DNA of 64,000 nt from Eggerthellaceae bacterium (GCA_009782605.1 WRIR01000003.1:62001-126000), one strand, 5' to 3'. Shown: positions 8,755 through 18,473, counted from the stretch's first letter. The notes: generated by a model from the letters alone, not told the origin. Made by a program: numbers and translations.

Positions 8755-11319
8755 TCACTCCTCTGTAAAGGATTGCACGCCGCTGGTGTCCCGTCCCTCG
8801 AAGGCCTTTAGGGTCTCGAGCTCGATATCGTCGACCAACACTTCCCGGGGCTTCGAGCCGTTCGGCGGCCCGACGACCCCCTTTTCCTCTAACATGTCCA
8901 TTATACGCCCTGCGCGCGAATATCCAACTTTCAAACGACGCTGGATGTTCGAGGTCGAGCCCAGGCCGGTCGAGACGACTATCTCTGCCGCTTCCCAGAT
9001 GAGCGGGTCGTCCCCGGCAACGGCACCGTTGCCGAAGCCGTCGCTTCCCTGGGCCCCCAAGGTGATGAGGTTCGTCTTGAGTATCTCGGAGTGGTATTCC
9101 GGCTCGCCCTGGGACTTCAGATGGTCGACGACGGCGTTGATCTCATCCTCCGAGACGAAGCAGCCCTGTATGCGCTGGGGCTTCGCAAACTCCGGCTTGG
9201 AGAAGAGCAGGTCCCCCAAGCCGATGAGGTTCTCGGCGCCTGGGGTGTCAAGGACGACGCGCGAGTCGATGCCCGAGGCGACGTTGAAGGCGATGCGGTT
9301 CGTGATGTTCGCTTTGATGAGGCCGGTCACCACGTTGGTGGAGGGGCGCTGGGTTGCGACTATCAGGTGTATGCCTGCCGCGCGGGCAAGCTGCGCGATA
9401 CGCGATATGGAATACTCGACCTCCTTGCCGACGTTCATCATGAGATCCGACAGCTCGTCGATGACAATCACGATATAGGGCATCTCGCAGGCCTGCTCGT
9501 CGTCGAGGACCTGCTGCTGCACCTTGGTGTTGTACTGTGCGATGTTGCGCGCGCCAACCGCGGAGAACACCTTCAGCCGCCGCTCCATCTCGGCCACACC
9601 CCACGCCAGAGCGCTCGCCGCCTCGCGCGGTTCGGTGACAACCGGCACATAGAGGTGGGGGATGCCGTTGTAGGGGGTGAACTCGACTCGCTTGGGGTCG
9701 ATCATGACAAGGCGCACCTCGGCGGGCGTCGCCCGCATGAGGATGGACATGACCATGGCGTTTATGGACACCGACTTGCCCGAGCCGGTCGTCCCCCCGA
9801 TAAGGAGGTGGGGCATCTTCGCCAAGTCGCCCACAATCGGGCGGCCCTCGACATCCATCCCGACGGCAAGCTCAAGCGGCCCCGAACCCGCATGGGGCAG
9901 CACGTCGCCTAAAAGCACGTTTCTGCGCGTCTTGTTGGGGACCTCGATACCGACGTAGTTCGTGCCGGGGATGGGCGCGAAGATGCGCACGCCCGGGGCG
10001 GCGAGCGCCAAGGCGATGTCGTCCTCAAGCGCGGTCACGCGGCTTACCCGCACGCCGGAGGGGAGGTCGACCTTGAACAGGGTCACCGTCGGCCCTGCCA
10101 CCCAGCCGACAACCTGGGCCAGGATGCCGAAGTCCTCCAAAGTCTCCTGGAGGCAAGCAGCCGTCTTGCGCAGCTCTCCTGCGGTCGTGGCGCCCGAGGC
10201 CTTGCCGGAGGAACGGAAAAGGAGCTTCTTGTCGGGAAGCTTGAAGCTTGCCTGCGGCTTGGGCGGGACAAGGCGGGCCGGCGCCGAGGACGATGCACGC
10301 GGAAGGGGTATGGCCGCCTTGGGGGCCTTCCCCTCCTGCCCCTCGTGCTTGCGGCCGAGCTTGCGCGTGAGGGACTGCTTCTGTTTCTGTATCTGGGTTC
10401 CCTGGCCGAGCCCGGCCAGGGCCTCGGACCGGACGGGCTCAACAGGCGGAGCCTCGGCAGGGGGCGTCTTGCCCTTGAAGAGGGAGGACAGGGGGCGGGA
10501 CTTCTTCTCGTTCTTCTCTTTCTTCTCTTTCTTCTCTTTCGGCAGGACACGGGTCGATGCGCCCGAGGCCCAGTCCCCGTCGTCGCGATCCTGTCCCCGT
10601 GCCTTCTGGCGCTTTATGCGTGCCGGGCGCGGTGCGGTGTCGAAGGGGGCCTTCGTGTCACTGCCGAGGTGATGGCGCTCCTGCAGGCGCTCCACCAGCT
10701 TCGAGAAGGAAAAGCCGATGATGATGATGCCGGCGATGATAAATCCGCCGACGATGATACTCGACACAAGCGGGCCGAACAGGGTGAGCCCGGCCCACGC
10801 GATGCCCGCGCCGATATAGCCGCCCCGCATCGCGAGGTTGAAGGGCTCAAAGAGCAGGCTGATGTCCTCGGTGGCATCAGGGGTGAAGAGCGCGAGCAGG
10901 ACCAGGATCGAGATGAAAATAAGGGACAGGCCGATGGCGACCCGCGAGATAACGTGCGTCCGCGCGAAGCGTATCAGGAAGCTCGCGCCGATGATGAGGA
11001 ACACGATCGGCAGGATGTAGGCGCCGATACCGAAAACGAGGTGGAGGAAGCCCGAGACAAGCGAGGTGACAAGCGCGTCAGAGGGGATGACTGCGGCAAC
11101 GAAGACGATGATCGCAAGGAGGGCGAACACGACTGCCAAGATGTCGCGCTTCGTCCGCTCGTCGAAGAAACGCGGGTCGTCCCATTCTGTCTCGCTTGGA
11201 AGGCTCTTGCCTCTTCGAGCCTGCTTTTCCGTCGGGCTTGCGGCCTTTCCTCTGCTGTCTGGCTTGTTGTTTGCCACCCTTGACCTGGCCGGGGCGGCAC
11301 TGCTGCTTCGTTGAGCCAC
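8755..11319 (-). CDS. ftsK: DNA translocase FtsK/SpoIIIE
   Basis: This septal motor pumps chromosomal DNA during division. The 854-residue product has four or five membrane helices (about 58-205), a low-complexity charged linker rich in Lys/Glu and Pro (about 215-375), the alpha-beta RecA-like motor with Walker A GGTTGSGKS (508-516) and the motif MIDPKRVEFT, and a C-terminal winged-helix gamma domain (about 780-845, QRRLKVGYSRAGRIMDMLEE) that reads KOPS-like sequences. The start is GTG at 11319 with AAAGGAG 7 nt upstream. Confidence 0.96.
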   Translation of the reverse strand: MAQRSSSAAPARSRVANNKPDSRGKAASPTEKQARRGKSLPSETEWDDPRFFDERTKRDILAVVFALLAIIVFVAAVIPSDALVTSLVSGFLHLVFGIGAYILPIVFLIIGASFLIRFARTHVISRVAIGLSLIFISILVLLALFTPDATEDISLLFEPFNLAMRGGYIGAGIAWAGLTLFGPLVSSIIVGGFIIAGIIIIGFSFSKLVERLQERHHLGSDTKAPFDTAPRPARIKRQKARGQDRDDGDWASGASTRVLPKEKKEKKEKNEKKSRPLSSLFKGKTPPAEAPPVEPVRSEALAGLGQGTQIQKQKQSLTRKLGRKHEGQEGKAPKAAIPLPRASSSAPARLVPPKPQASFKLPDKKLLFRSSGKASGATTAGELRKTAACLQETLEDFGILAQVVGWVAGPTVTLFKVDLPSGVRVSRVTALEDDIALALAAPGVRIFAPIPGTNYVGIEVPNKTRRNVLLGDVLPHAGSGPLELAVGMDVEGRPIVGDLAKMPHLLIGGTTGSGKSVSINAMVMSILMRATPAEVRLVMIDPKRVEFTPYNGIPHLYVPVVTEPREAASALAWGVAEMERRLKVFSAVGARNIAQYNTKVQQQVLDDEQACEMPYIVIVIDELSDLMMNVGKEVEYSISRIAQLARAAGIHLIVATQRPSTNVVTGLIKANITNRIAFNVASGIDSRVVLDTPGAENLIGLGDLLFSKPEFAKPQRIQGCFVSEDEINAVVDHLKSQGEPEYHSEILKTNLITLGAQGSDGFGNGAVAGDDPLIWEAAEIVVSTGLGSTSNIQRRLKVGYSRAGRIMDMLEEKGVVGPPNGSKPREVLVDDIELETLKAFEGRDTSGVQSFTEE

Positions 11320-11350
11320 AGAAAGCTCCTTTGTGTTGCGTTTGAACTAC

Positions 11351-11374
11351 ATTATATATGTGTCCCCAATTATA
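11351..11374 (-). promoter_or_regulatory. Candidate ftsK promoter region with two TATAAT hexamers
   Basis: Minus-strand TATAAT occurs at 11356-11351 and 11374-11369, in an AT-rich island 32-55 bp before the ftsK GTG. A weak -35, TTTCAT, stands 16 nt before the outer one. Only the -10 boxes are convincing. Confidence 0.4.
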
Positions 11375-11529
11375 GATGAAATCGCTTTTTATGAAAGTAG
11401 GTTCCTCGAATTTCCCCCTGTCACCACGAAACACCCGAAAAACACCGTGAAAAACCTGCGGAAGCCGCCATACCGGGCGGCATTCCACGGGCCATGCGGG
11501 ACGGATACGAGTCGCACCCCACGGGTTAT

Positions 11530-11556
11530 GCGGGGCAGTCATGCCGACTGCCCCGC
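11530..11556 (-). terminator. Stem-loop after the RNase J gene
   Basis: A perfect 11-bp stem (GCGGGGCAGTC and complement, 5-nt loop) begins 6 nt after the RNase J stop codon. No T-tract follows on the minus strand (ATAACC), so it may stabilise the 3' end or work with a factor rather than terminate by itself. Confidence 0.5.
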
Positions 11557-11562
11557 GCCCCG

Positions 11563-13542
11563 CTAGACCTCCAAGACGTTCAGTATCACCATGGGCCGCT
11601 GGCGTGTGCGCTCCCAGAGGACCGAGAGCAAGGTCGACTTGCACACCTTGTCCAGCTCGCCTCCGCGCGACCCTTTCTCAAGGGCCTTCTTCAAAGCCCC
11701 CGACACATGGTAGGCCAAGTCGCCGCTGAGGGAGGCGTCGTCCCCTCCGGCGATGCCGTGCATCTCGACGCGCACCTTGCCCACCAGGGACTTCTGCCGC
11801 AGCGAGACGGCGGCGGCCACCGAGGCTATGCCCTGCGAGCTCAAAGCGGTGCGCTCGTCGAGCACGCCCTGGGACGTATCGCCGACGCTCAGCCCATCGA
11901 CGAAGACGATGCCACTTTGGACGGTGCTCCCGCGACGCGCGCCCTTGGCGGTTAGCTCTATCGACTCGCCGTTGTCGCACACGAAGATGTTGTTGCGGGG
12001 GATGCCGGTCGACCGTGCGAGCTTCGCGTGGGCGCGCAGGTGCAGAAGCTCGCCGTGGACGGGCATGAAGGCCCGCGGCTGCACAAGCGAGAGCAGCAGC
12101 TTGAGCTCCTCGGCCCCGGCATGGCCGGACACGTGCACCATGGCGCGGGACTTGTCGTATATGTCCACGCCGATCTTCGCAAGCGAGTTGACGACGCGGG
12201 TGACCGCCTTCTCGTTGCCCGGCACCGGGGTCGCCGATATGATGACCGTGTCCCCCTCGTCGATGTTGATGGTGCGGTGCTCGCCGTTGGACAGGCGCGA
12301 GAGCGCCGAGAGCGGCTCGCCTTGCGACCCCGTGCACATGACGACGATCTTCTCCGAGGGGACGCCCTTTATCTCGTAGGCGTCGATGAGGTCGGCGTCG
12401 TTGACCTTCAAGTAGCCCAGGCGCCGCGCGATGTCGGTGTTCTGGATCATCGAGCGCCCCGTCACGACCACCTTGCGGCCGTTCTTGACCGCCGCGTCGC
12501 ATATCTGCTGCATACGGTGTATGTGGCTCGCGAAGGAGGCGATGACCACCTTCTTCTCTGCCTGGGATATGATGCTGTGGAGGGTCTTGCCCACCTCGGC
12601 CTCCGAAGGCGTGAAGTGCGTGTTCATGGCGTTGGTCGAGTCCGACAGCATGATGTCGACGCCGAGCTTGCCGAACCGCGCGAGGGCCGCGAAGTCGGTG
12701 AGCACCCCGTCTATCGGCGTCTGGTCGAGCTTGAAGTCGCCCGTGTGCAGCACGTTCCCCGCGGGGCTTTGGAAGAAGACCCCCACGGAGCCGGGAATGG
12801 AGTGGTTGACGGAGAAGAACTCGACGTTGAAGCAGCCGAGCTTGACCTTCTGGCCGGACTTGATCTCGACCAGCCGCGCGTTCTTGACCTTGTGCTCGGC
12901 GAGCTTCCCCTCGATAAGGCCTAAGGTGAGCTTCGTCGCATAGATCGGTATGCGCCTATCGAGGTCCTTCAAGAGGTAGGGAAGCGCACCGGTGTGGTCC
13001 TCGTGGCCATGCGTGATGACGATGCCCCGCAGGCGATCGGCGTGCTCAAGCACATAGGTGTAGTCGGGGAGGATGAGGTCGATGCCGGGATGGTCGTCGT
13101 CCGGGAACATGAGCCCCGCGTCGTCGAGAATCATGTCGTTGCTGGACTCGATCACCGTCATGTTCTTGCCGATGCCGTCAAGGCCGCCCAGGGGGATGAT
13201 GCGCAGCGAGGCGTTCGGATCCCTTTTCTCCCCTTGTGCGCCCTGTCGCCTGCTCTGGGGCGGGCGGCCGCCGTCGGCGCCGCCAGCAGTGTTGGCGTTG
13301 TTGTTTGCGGCAGTGTTTGCGGCGTTGGCCTTGGCGGCCTGGGGGCCGCCCTTCTTCGGAGGCGGCGCCTGCTGCTGGTCGCCGCGGGTCAGCTGGGGCC
13401 TCTCGCGCTGGAGCTGCACGTGCTTGAAGGAGCGCGTGTTCCTTTTGTTGTTGCCGCCGCCGCCGTTGTTATTGTTGCCGCCGTTGTTGTTGTTGCGTGC
13501 GGGTCTATTCTCATGGCTATCACGAGTATTGTTTTTTTCCAT
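11563..13542 (-). CDS. Ribonuclease J with an Asn/Gly-rich N-terminal extension
   Basis: RNase J is a metallo-beta-lactamase/beta-CASP ribonuclease with 5' exo- and endonuclease activity. The zinc motif HGHEDH is at 178-183, the strand LDDAGLMFPDDDHPGID is typical, and beta-CASP and C-terminal domains follow. The 659-residue length is about 100 longer than usual because residues 1-110 are a low-complexity tail of Asn and Gly runs, then Gln/Pro/Ala and Arg. Such tails occur in actinobacterial RNases and may organise partners. The ATG at 13542 has AAAGGA 6 nt upstream. It follows dapA by 22 nt. Confidence 0.95.
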   Translation of the reverse strand: MEKNNTRDSHENRPARNNNNGGNNNNGGGGNNKRNTRSFKHVQLQRERPQLTRGDQQQAPPPKKGGPQAAKANAANTAANNNANTAGGADGGRPPQSRRQGAQGEKRDPNASLRIIPLGGLDGIGKNMTVIESSNDMILDDAGLMFPDDDHPGIDLILPDYTYVLEHADRLRGIVITHGHEDHTGALPYLLKDLDRRIPIYATKLTLGLIEGKLAEHKVKNARLVEIKSGQKVKLGCFNVEFFSVNHSIPGSVGVFFQSPAGNVLHTGDFKLDQTPIDGVLTDFAALARFGKLGVDIMLSDSTNAMNTHFTPSEAEVGKTLHSIISQAEKKVVIASFASHIHRMQQICDAAVKNGRKVVVTGRSMIQNTDIARRLGYLKVNDADLIDAYEIKGVPSEKIVVMCTGSQGEPLSALSRLSNGEHRTINIDEGDTVIISATPVPGNEKAVTRVVNSLAKIGVDIYDKSRAMVHVSGHAGAEELKLLLSLVQPRAFMPVHGELLHLRAHAKLARSTGIPRNNIFVCDNGESIELTAKGARRGSTVQSGIVFVDGLSVGDTSQGVLDERTALSSQGIASVAAAVSLRQKSLVGKVRVEMHGIAGGDDASLSGDLAYHVSGALKKALEKGSRGGELDKVCKSTLLSVLWERTRQRPMVILNVLEV

Positions 13543-13564
13543 ACGATTCCTTTGTTGTGTTCGG

Positions 13565-14464
13565 TTACAACACCCCGACCTCGCGCATCACCTGCGCCAG
13601 GCACTCGGACTGTTGTGGCGTTGCGTCCACAAGGGGAAGCCGCACCCCCCCGACGGGAAAGCCTGCCAAGTTCAAGGCCTCCTTCACCAGGATGGGGTTC
13701 GCGGTGACGAACAGCTCCCTCATAAGCGGCAACAGCGCCTCATGGGCTTTCCACGCACGGGCGAAATGGCCGTGCGCACAAAGCTCAACTATCTCTTTCA
13801 TACGTTCGGGGGCGACATTGGCAATCGTCGATATGACGCCGTGCCCTCCCCTTTTCATCAGCTCGAAGGTCACCTCGTCGTCCCCTGAGTAGACCATGAA
13901 GTCGCCCGGTGCGTCGTCGATGATCGTCTGTATCTGGTCCATCTTGCCGGACGCCTCTTTGACGGCGACGATGTTCTCCACTTCGTGGGCGAGGCGAAGC
14001 GTGGTCTGCGCCTCCATGTTGATGACGCAGCGCCCGGGGATGTTGTACATGATAATCGGCAGGTCGACCGCCTGGGCGACCGTCTTGAAATGCTGGTAGA
14101 GGCCTTCCTGGGGGGGCTTGTTGTAGTAGGGCACCACGAGCATGAGGCCGTCGACACCGAGCGCCGCGACCTCGCGGGCGAACTCGACGGTGTCTGCCGT
14201 GCAGTTGTCCCCCACGTTGGCAAGCACGGGGACCCGGGTGCCCACCGCGGCGATGACGGCGCGGAAGAGCTCTATCTTTTGCGGGTAGAAGACCGTCGGG
14301 CTCTCCCCGGTCGTCCCATTCACCATGATCGCGTCGCTGCCGCCGTCGACGAGGCGCTGTGCGAGCGCCTGTGCCCGGTCGAGGTCGAGCTCGCGGTCGG
14401 AGTCGAAGGGGGTGACCATGGCAGGTATCATGGGCCCGAACAGGGGGGTGTTTTCAGCTGACAT
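13565..14464 (-). CDS. dapA: 4-hydroxy-tetrahydrodipicolinate synthase
   Basis: DapA condenses pyruvate with aspartate semialdehyde in the lysine/diaminopimelate pathway. The 299-residue TIM-barrel protein shows the substrate loop NGTTGESPT, the motif YNIPGRC with the catalytic Tyr, and the Schiff-base lysine in IVAVKEASG. The length is normal. The ATG has AAGGAG 6 nt upstream. dapB lies 67 nt upstream on the same strand, so two successive pathway steps are clustered. Confidence 0.97.
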   Translation of the reverse strand: MSAENTPLFGPMIPAMVTPFDSDRELDLDRAQALAQRLVDGGSDAIMVNGTTGESPTVFYPQKIELFRAVIAAVGTRVPVLANVGDNCTADTVEFAREVAALGVDGLMLVVPYYNKPPQEGLYQHFKTVAQAVDLPIIMYNIPGRCVINMEAQTTLRLAHEVENIVAVKEASGKMDQIQTIIDDAPGDFMVYSGDDEVTFELMKRGGHGVISTIANVAPERMKEIVELCAHGHFARAWKAHEALLPLMRELFVTANPILVKEALNLAGFPVGGVRLPLVDATPQQSECLAQVMREVGVL

Positions 14465-14531
14465 GTGATTCTCCTTACCCTTGCTGCATTTTCCACAGTC
14501 GCATGTATGCCATTATGCCAGAAAGGCTCCC

Positions 14532-15314
14532 CTACATCATAAAGTTCTCTAAACCAACAATGAGCCCGGTACAGTCGATGACACTGCGTATCCCCAAGAG
14601 GACGCCGGGCATGTAGGATGTGCGGTCCCACGAGTCGTGCTTGATGGTGAGCGTCTGGCCCATCGACCCGAAGACGACCTCCTGGGTCGCAACGAAGCCC
14701 ATCGAGCGGACCGAGTGGACCGGCACCCCGCAGACGAGCGCGCCGCGGGCCCCCTGTGCGCCTTCGACCTCGGTCTCTGTGCCAGGGGCTGAGCTGGTGA
14801 AGGGGCGGGCCGCGCCGATTATCTCGGCGGTGCGAAGCGCCGTGCCGCTGGGCGCGTCCTTCTTGTTGCAGTGATGGGACTCGATGACCTCGGCCTCGGG
14901 GAAGTAAGGGGCCGCCGCCTTCGCGAACTCCATCATGAGCACGGCGCCGGTCGTGAAGTTCGGCGCGTAGAAAAGGCAGGCATCCCCCTGGGCCTCGGCA
15001 GCAAGCGCCTCAAGGGCCGGGCGGGTGATGCCGGTCGTGCCCACGACGCAGTCCTTGCCGGCCGCCAGGGCCGCCCGCAGGTTGTCGGCTACGGCATCAG
15101 GCTGGGTGAAGTCCACCAGCACGTCGAAGTCCTCATGTCCCAGGGCGCTGTGCAGGTCGGCGTACACGGGGAAGGCGCCGGGGACAGCGCCGGGGGCGTC
15201 GGCACGGTGCAGGTCTATCCCGCAGACAAGCCGCATGTCGTCTTGGGCACGCACCGCCTCAACGACGGCCTGCCCCATTCGCCCGGCACACCCGCTTACC
15301 GCAACCCTGATCAT
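14532..15314 (-). CDS. dapB: 4-hydroxy-tetrahydrodipicolinate reductase
   Basis: DapB reduces the DapA product with NAD(P)H. The 260-residue protein has the Rossmann motif VAVSGCAGRMGQ (4-15), the catalytic ESHHCNKKDAPSGTA with the His pair and Lys, and the C-terminal dimerisation/substrate domain. The first step after dapA in the same pathway, it lies between pnp and dapA on the minus strand, with AAAGGA 7 nt before its ATG. Confidence 0.97.
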   Translation of the reverse strand: MIRVAVSGCAGRMGQAVVEAVRAQDDMRLVCGIDLHRADAPGAVPGAFPVYADLHSALGHEDFDVLVDFTQPDAVADNLRAALAAGKDCVVGTTGITRPALEALAAEAQGDACLFYAPNFTTGAVLMMEFAKAAAPYFPEAEVIESHHCNKKDAPSGTALRTAEIIGAARPFTSSAPGTETEVEGAQGARGALVCGVPVHSVRSMGFVATQEVVFGSMGQTLTIKHDSWDRTSYMPGVLLGIRSVIDCTGLIVGLENFMM

Positions 15315-15341
15315 GGCACAGTCCTTTCCGCCTGATGGTCT

Positions 15342-17564
15342 CTAGTCCCGGCGGCGGCGGGGGGTGCGGCTGTCGCCGCGGCCGCCTTCACTGCGATCGC
15401 CCGAGCCGCGGCCGGGCCTGGGGCCGCCCTCGCCGCGCGGACCCTTGTCGCGGAAGCTCCCGCCGTCCTTGGAAGGCGGTGCCTCGGGCTTGTCGACGCG
15501 GTCAAGCGATATCTTGCCGTTGTCGGCAACCTCGATGACCTGTACCTTTATGATATCGCCTAGGCTGAGGACATCCTCAACCTTGGCAACGCGGCCGTTG
15601 GCCATGCGCGAGATGTGGAGCAGGCCGTCCTTCCCGGGGGTCAGCTTCACGAAGGCGCCGAAGTCCTTGATGCCCACGACCTCCCCGTCATAGACCTCCC
15701 CCACTTCCGGCTCTTTGACGATGGCGAGCACCATCGCCTTCGCGGCTTCCCCGGCCGGGCCCTCGATGGCCGCGATGTGCACGGTGCCGTCTTCCTGTAT
15801 CTCGATGGTGGCGCCGGTCTCCTCCTGTATGCCGCGGATGACCTTCCCGCCGGTGCCGATGACCTCGCGTATCTTGTCGACGGGGATGTGGATGGTCTCG
15901 ATGCGCGGGGCGAAGGGCGAGAGCTCTTCGCGGGGGGCGTCGATGGTCTCAAGCATGGCCCGCAGGATATGGTCGCGGCCGTCCTTGGCCTGCGAGAGGG
16001 CGCGGGAGAGGATGTCGACCGAAAGGCCGCGCGCCTTGTTGTCCATCTGGAGCGCGGTGATGCCCCGCTCGGTGCCGCAGACCTTGAAGTCCATGTCGCC
16101 GAGGAAATCCTCGACCCCCTGTATATCGGAGAGGATGACGACCTCGTCGCCCTCCTTGATAAGGCCCATCGCGATGCCCGACACCGGCCGTGCTATCGGC
16201 ACGCCCGCGTCCATGAGCGAGAGCGTCGACCCGCAGGCGGAAGCCATCGAGGACGAGCCGTTCGACTCCAGGACCTCGGAGACCACGCGGATGGCATAGG
16301 GGAAGGTGTCCTCGTCGGGAAGCACGGGGATGAGCGCGCGCTCCGCAAGGGCGCCATGCCCTACCTCGCGGCGCTTCGGCGCCCCCATGCGCCCGGCCTC
16401 GCCGGTGCAGTAGGGCGGGAAGTTGTACTGGTGCATGTAGCGCTTCCCGTCGACGGGCTCGATGGTGTCAAGCCGCTGCCACTCGTTGAGCATGCCCAGG
16501 GTCACGACGGAGAGCACCTGGGTCTGCCCCCGCTGGAAGAGCCCCGACCCGTGGACGCGCGGCAGGAAGCCGGGCTTGATGTAGAGCGGGCGGATCTCGT
16601 CGGGCCTGCGCCCGTCGGCCCGCTCGCCGGTCTCGATGACCATGGTGCGCATCGCGCGCTTCTCAAGCGCCTTGAGCTCGGCGGAGATGTTCGACGCCCA
16701 CAAGGCGCGTTCCTCCTCGCTGAACTCGCCCTCCTTGACGGAGGCCTTGAGCTCGGCGACCTTCTCGGTGCGCAGGACCTTGTCGGCGTCCCTGAGCGCC
16801 GCCGACATCTGGTCGAAGTAGGGCTCGATGCGGCGGGTCACCTCGGGGTCGATGCTTTTTATCTCGTATTCCTTGGGCTCGGGGGCTATCTTCGCCAAAA
16901 AGGCGCTCTGCCTCTCGCAGAACGCGGCGATAGCCTCCTGGCCGAAGGCCAAGGCGGCGAGCATGTCTTCCTCAGACACCTCGTCGGCGCCTGCCTCGAC
17001 CATCGATATGTAGTCGGCGGTGCCAGCCATGGTCAGCTCAAGGTCGGATTCTGCCAGCTCCTGGTAGGTGGGGTTGACCACGAAGGCCCCGGTCGCCGTG
17101 TCCCGTGCGATGCGCACGCAGGCCGCCGGGCCGTCGAAGGGCGCCCCCCCTGCCAAAAGCGCGGCGGATGCGCCGCCGACGCAGATGCAGTCGGGCGGGT
17201 TCATCCCGTCGACGACGAGCGTGGTGGCAACGACGTGCACCTCCTGCTTGAAGCCCTCGGCGAAGCCGGGGCGGATGGGCCGGTCGATCATGCGTGCGGT
17301 CAGCGTGCCCTTGTCGCTGGGGCGGGCCTCACGCTTCAGGTAGCCGCCGGGGATGCGCCCGACCGCATACATCTTCTCGATGAAGTCGACGGTGAGCGGG
17401 AAGAAGTCGTAGTCCCTCTGCTCCTTTGAGACGACCGCGGTCAGCAGCACCGTGGTGTCCTCCTGTGTGACGAGCACGGCGCCGGTCGCCTGCTTGGCGA
17501 GCTCGCCTGCCTCGAAACGGTAGTTCTTGCCGTAAAGCTCGAAACTCTCAATGATTTTCTCCAT
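15342..17564 (-). CDS. pnp: Polynucleotide phosphorylase (polyribonucleotide nucleotidyltransferase)
   Basis: PNPase degrades RNA 3' to 5' with phosphate. The 740-residue product has two RNase-PH core domains joined by a helical domain, a KH domain (IPVDKIREVIGTGGKVIRGI, about residue 570) and an S1 domain (VGEVYDGEVVGIKDFGAFVK, about 635), then an Arg/Gly/Asp-rich tail. The ATG at 17564 starts the conserved MEKIIESFELYGKNYRFEAG; an upstream start at 17600 would add 12 residues. It follows rpsO across a terminator-like hairpin, as in many bacteria, and the long leader may carry the autoregulated processing site known for pnp. Confidence 0.97.
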   Translation of the reverse strand: MEKIIESFELYGKNYRFEAGELAKQATGAVLVTQEDTTVLLTAVVSKEQRDYDFFPLTVDFIEKMYAVGRIPGGYLKREARPSDKGTLTARMIDRPIRPGFAEGFKQEVHVVATTLVVDGMNPPDCICVGGASAALLAGGAPFDGPAACVRIARDTATGAFVVNPTYQELAESDLELTMAGTADYISMVEAGADEVSEEDMLAALAFGQEAIAAFCERQSAFLAKIAPEPKEYEIKSIDPEVTRRIEPYFDQMSAALRDADKVLRTEKVAELKASVKEGEFSEEERALWASNISAELKALEKRAMRTMVIETGERADGRRPDEIRPLYIKPGFLPRVHGSGLFQRGQTQVLSVVTLGMLNEWQRLDTIEPVDGKRYMHQYNFPPYCTGEAGRMGAPKRREVGHGALAERALIPVLPDEDTFPYAIRVVSEVLESNGSSSMASACGSTLSLMDAGVPIARPVSGIAMGLIKEGDEVVILSDIQGVEDFLGDMDFKVCGTERGITALQMDNKARGLSVDILSRALSQAKDGRDHILRAMLETIDAPREELSPFAPRIETIHIPVDKIREVIGTGGKVIRGIQEETGATIEIQEDGTVHIAAIEGPAGEAAKAMVLAIVKEPEVGEVYDGEVVGIKDFGAFVKLTPGKDGLLHISRMANGRVAKVEDVLSLGDIIKVQVIEVADNGKISLDRVDKPEAPPSKDGGSFRDKGPRGEGGPRPGRGSGDRSEGGRGDSRTPRRRRD

Positions 17565-17685
17565 AGGTTTTTTTCTTCCTCTTACCCTCCCATGCCTCAT
17601 TGCATGGAAGCTTCTTCGGCGCAGCGCTACTCATATTCGCGTGTGCCCCGAGCAGAAGCGCCCTCGCGCTTCCGACCGGGTAGAG

Positions 17686-17705
17686 AAAAACCCGCCTGTG
17701 CGGGC
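17686..17705 (-). terminator. Intrinsic terminator between rpsO and pnp
   Basis: On the minus strand, 6 nt after the rpsO stop, a CCCGC-ACAG-GCGGG hairpin is followed by TTTTTCTC. The stem is short, so read-through into pnp is likely, consistent with a partial terminator or attenuator between the two genes. Confidence 0.7.
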
Positions 17706-17711
17706 GTGCTT

Positions 17712-17999
17712 CTAAATGTTGTCGCGGATCCCAATCCTCTTGATGAGGCTACGGTAGGCTTCGACGTCGCGGCCCTTGATGTAGACGAGCAGGCGGCGGC
17801 GCTTGCCGACGAGCATCAGCAGGCCCCGGCGCGTGTGGTGGTCCTTCTTGTGGACCTTCAGGTGCTCGGTGAGGTTCCTGATGCGCTCCGACAGGATGGC
17901 AACCTGCACCTCGGCGCTTCCCGAGTCCTGCGCGTCCTTGCCGAACTCCCTGATAAGCTCTGCGGTACGTTCCTTGGTGATGCTGTCCTTGTTAGCCAT
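17712..17999 (-). CDS. rpsO: 30S ribosomal protein S15
   Basis: S15 binds 16S rRNA early in 30S assembly. From the ATG at 17999 the 95-residue product contains the family signature [20 protein letters not shown] and ends KRIGIRD. A start at 18152 would add 51 unrelated residues. GGAAGGA lies 11 nt before the ATG. It is followed by a hairpin and pnp. Confidence 0.97.
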   Translation of the reverse strand: MANKDSITKERTAELIREFGKDAQDSGSAEVQVAILSERIRNLTEHLKVHKKDHHTRRGLLMLVGKRRRLLVYIKGRDVEAYRSLIKRIGIRDNI

Positions 18000-18102
18000 G
18001 GTTCCACCGTTCCTTCCGTGCCTTGGGGGCACTCTTTTATCGGCTTCCTTCCGGGTATATAAGCGGTGGGGCATATAAACCAGGGAGAAAGCAGCCAGTC
18101 TC

Positions 18103-18131
18103 TTGCATTTCAGCAATCCGAACAGTATAGG
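18103..18131 (+). promoter_or_regulatory. Promoter of the TSCPD gene (TTGCAT, 17 nt, TATAGG)
   Basis: A -35-like TTGCAT and a -10-like TATAGG are spaced by 17 nt, 85 bp before the TSCPD ATG in the divergent gap with rpsO. Confidence 0.55.
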
Positions 18132-18215
18132 GGTTTTGAGGATTTGAGGCAAGCGCCTTTCTTGGCGAAAGCACGGGCGTTAGAATACCGCCAAGCAGTG
18201 CAGGCAAGGAGAGCC

Positions 18216-18473
18216 ATGTATACCTACCGTACCGAAGGCGTGTGTTCGCGTGTCATCAACATAGAGATGGACGGCGACACGGTGAAAGAAGTCGACTTCG
18301 AGGGCGGCTGCAACGGCAACCTCAAGGCGATATCGAGGCTGATATCCGGCAAGACGGTTGACGAGGTCGCAGGCATCCTCGAAGGCATGACCTGCGGCTC
18401 GCGCCTGACCTCCTGCCCCGACCAGCTCGTAAAGGGCCTCCGCGAAGCCTCCGAGGCCTCCCAAAACTCCTGA
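18216..18473 (+). CDS. Stand-alone TSCPD domain protein
   Basis: The 85-residue protein is a single TSCPD domain, the module found at the C-terminus of B12-dependent ribonucleotide reductases and as small free-standing proteins. Visible are FEGGCNGNLKAISRLISGKT and TCGSRLTSCPDQLVKGL, with three cysteines that could bind metal. The ATG at 18216 has AAGGAG 4 nt upstream. It is the only plus-strand gene in the left 36 kb. The function of the free domain is not established; a role with ribonucleotide reductase or metal handling is inference. Confidence 0.88.
   Translation: MYTYRTEGVCSRVINIEMDGDTVKEVDFEGGCNGNLKAISRLISGKTVDEVAGILEGMTCGSRLTSCPDQLVKGLREASEASQNS

Noticed and set aside
15615-17429. 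604-codon open frame on the plus strand opposite pnp
   Set aside because: It is the GC-driven shadow of the pnp gene; its residue composition (His, Gly, Asp, Arg rich) has no family motif, and pnp is certain.
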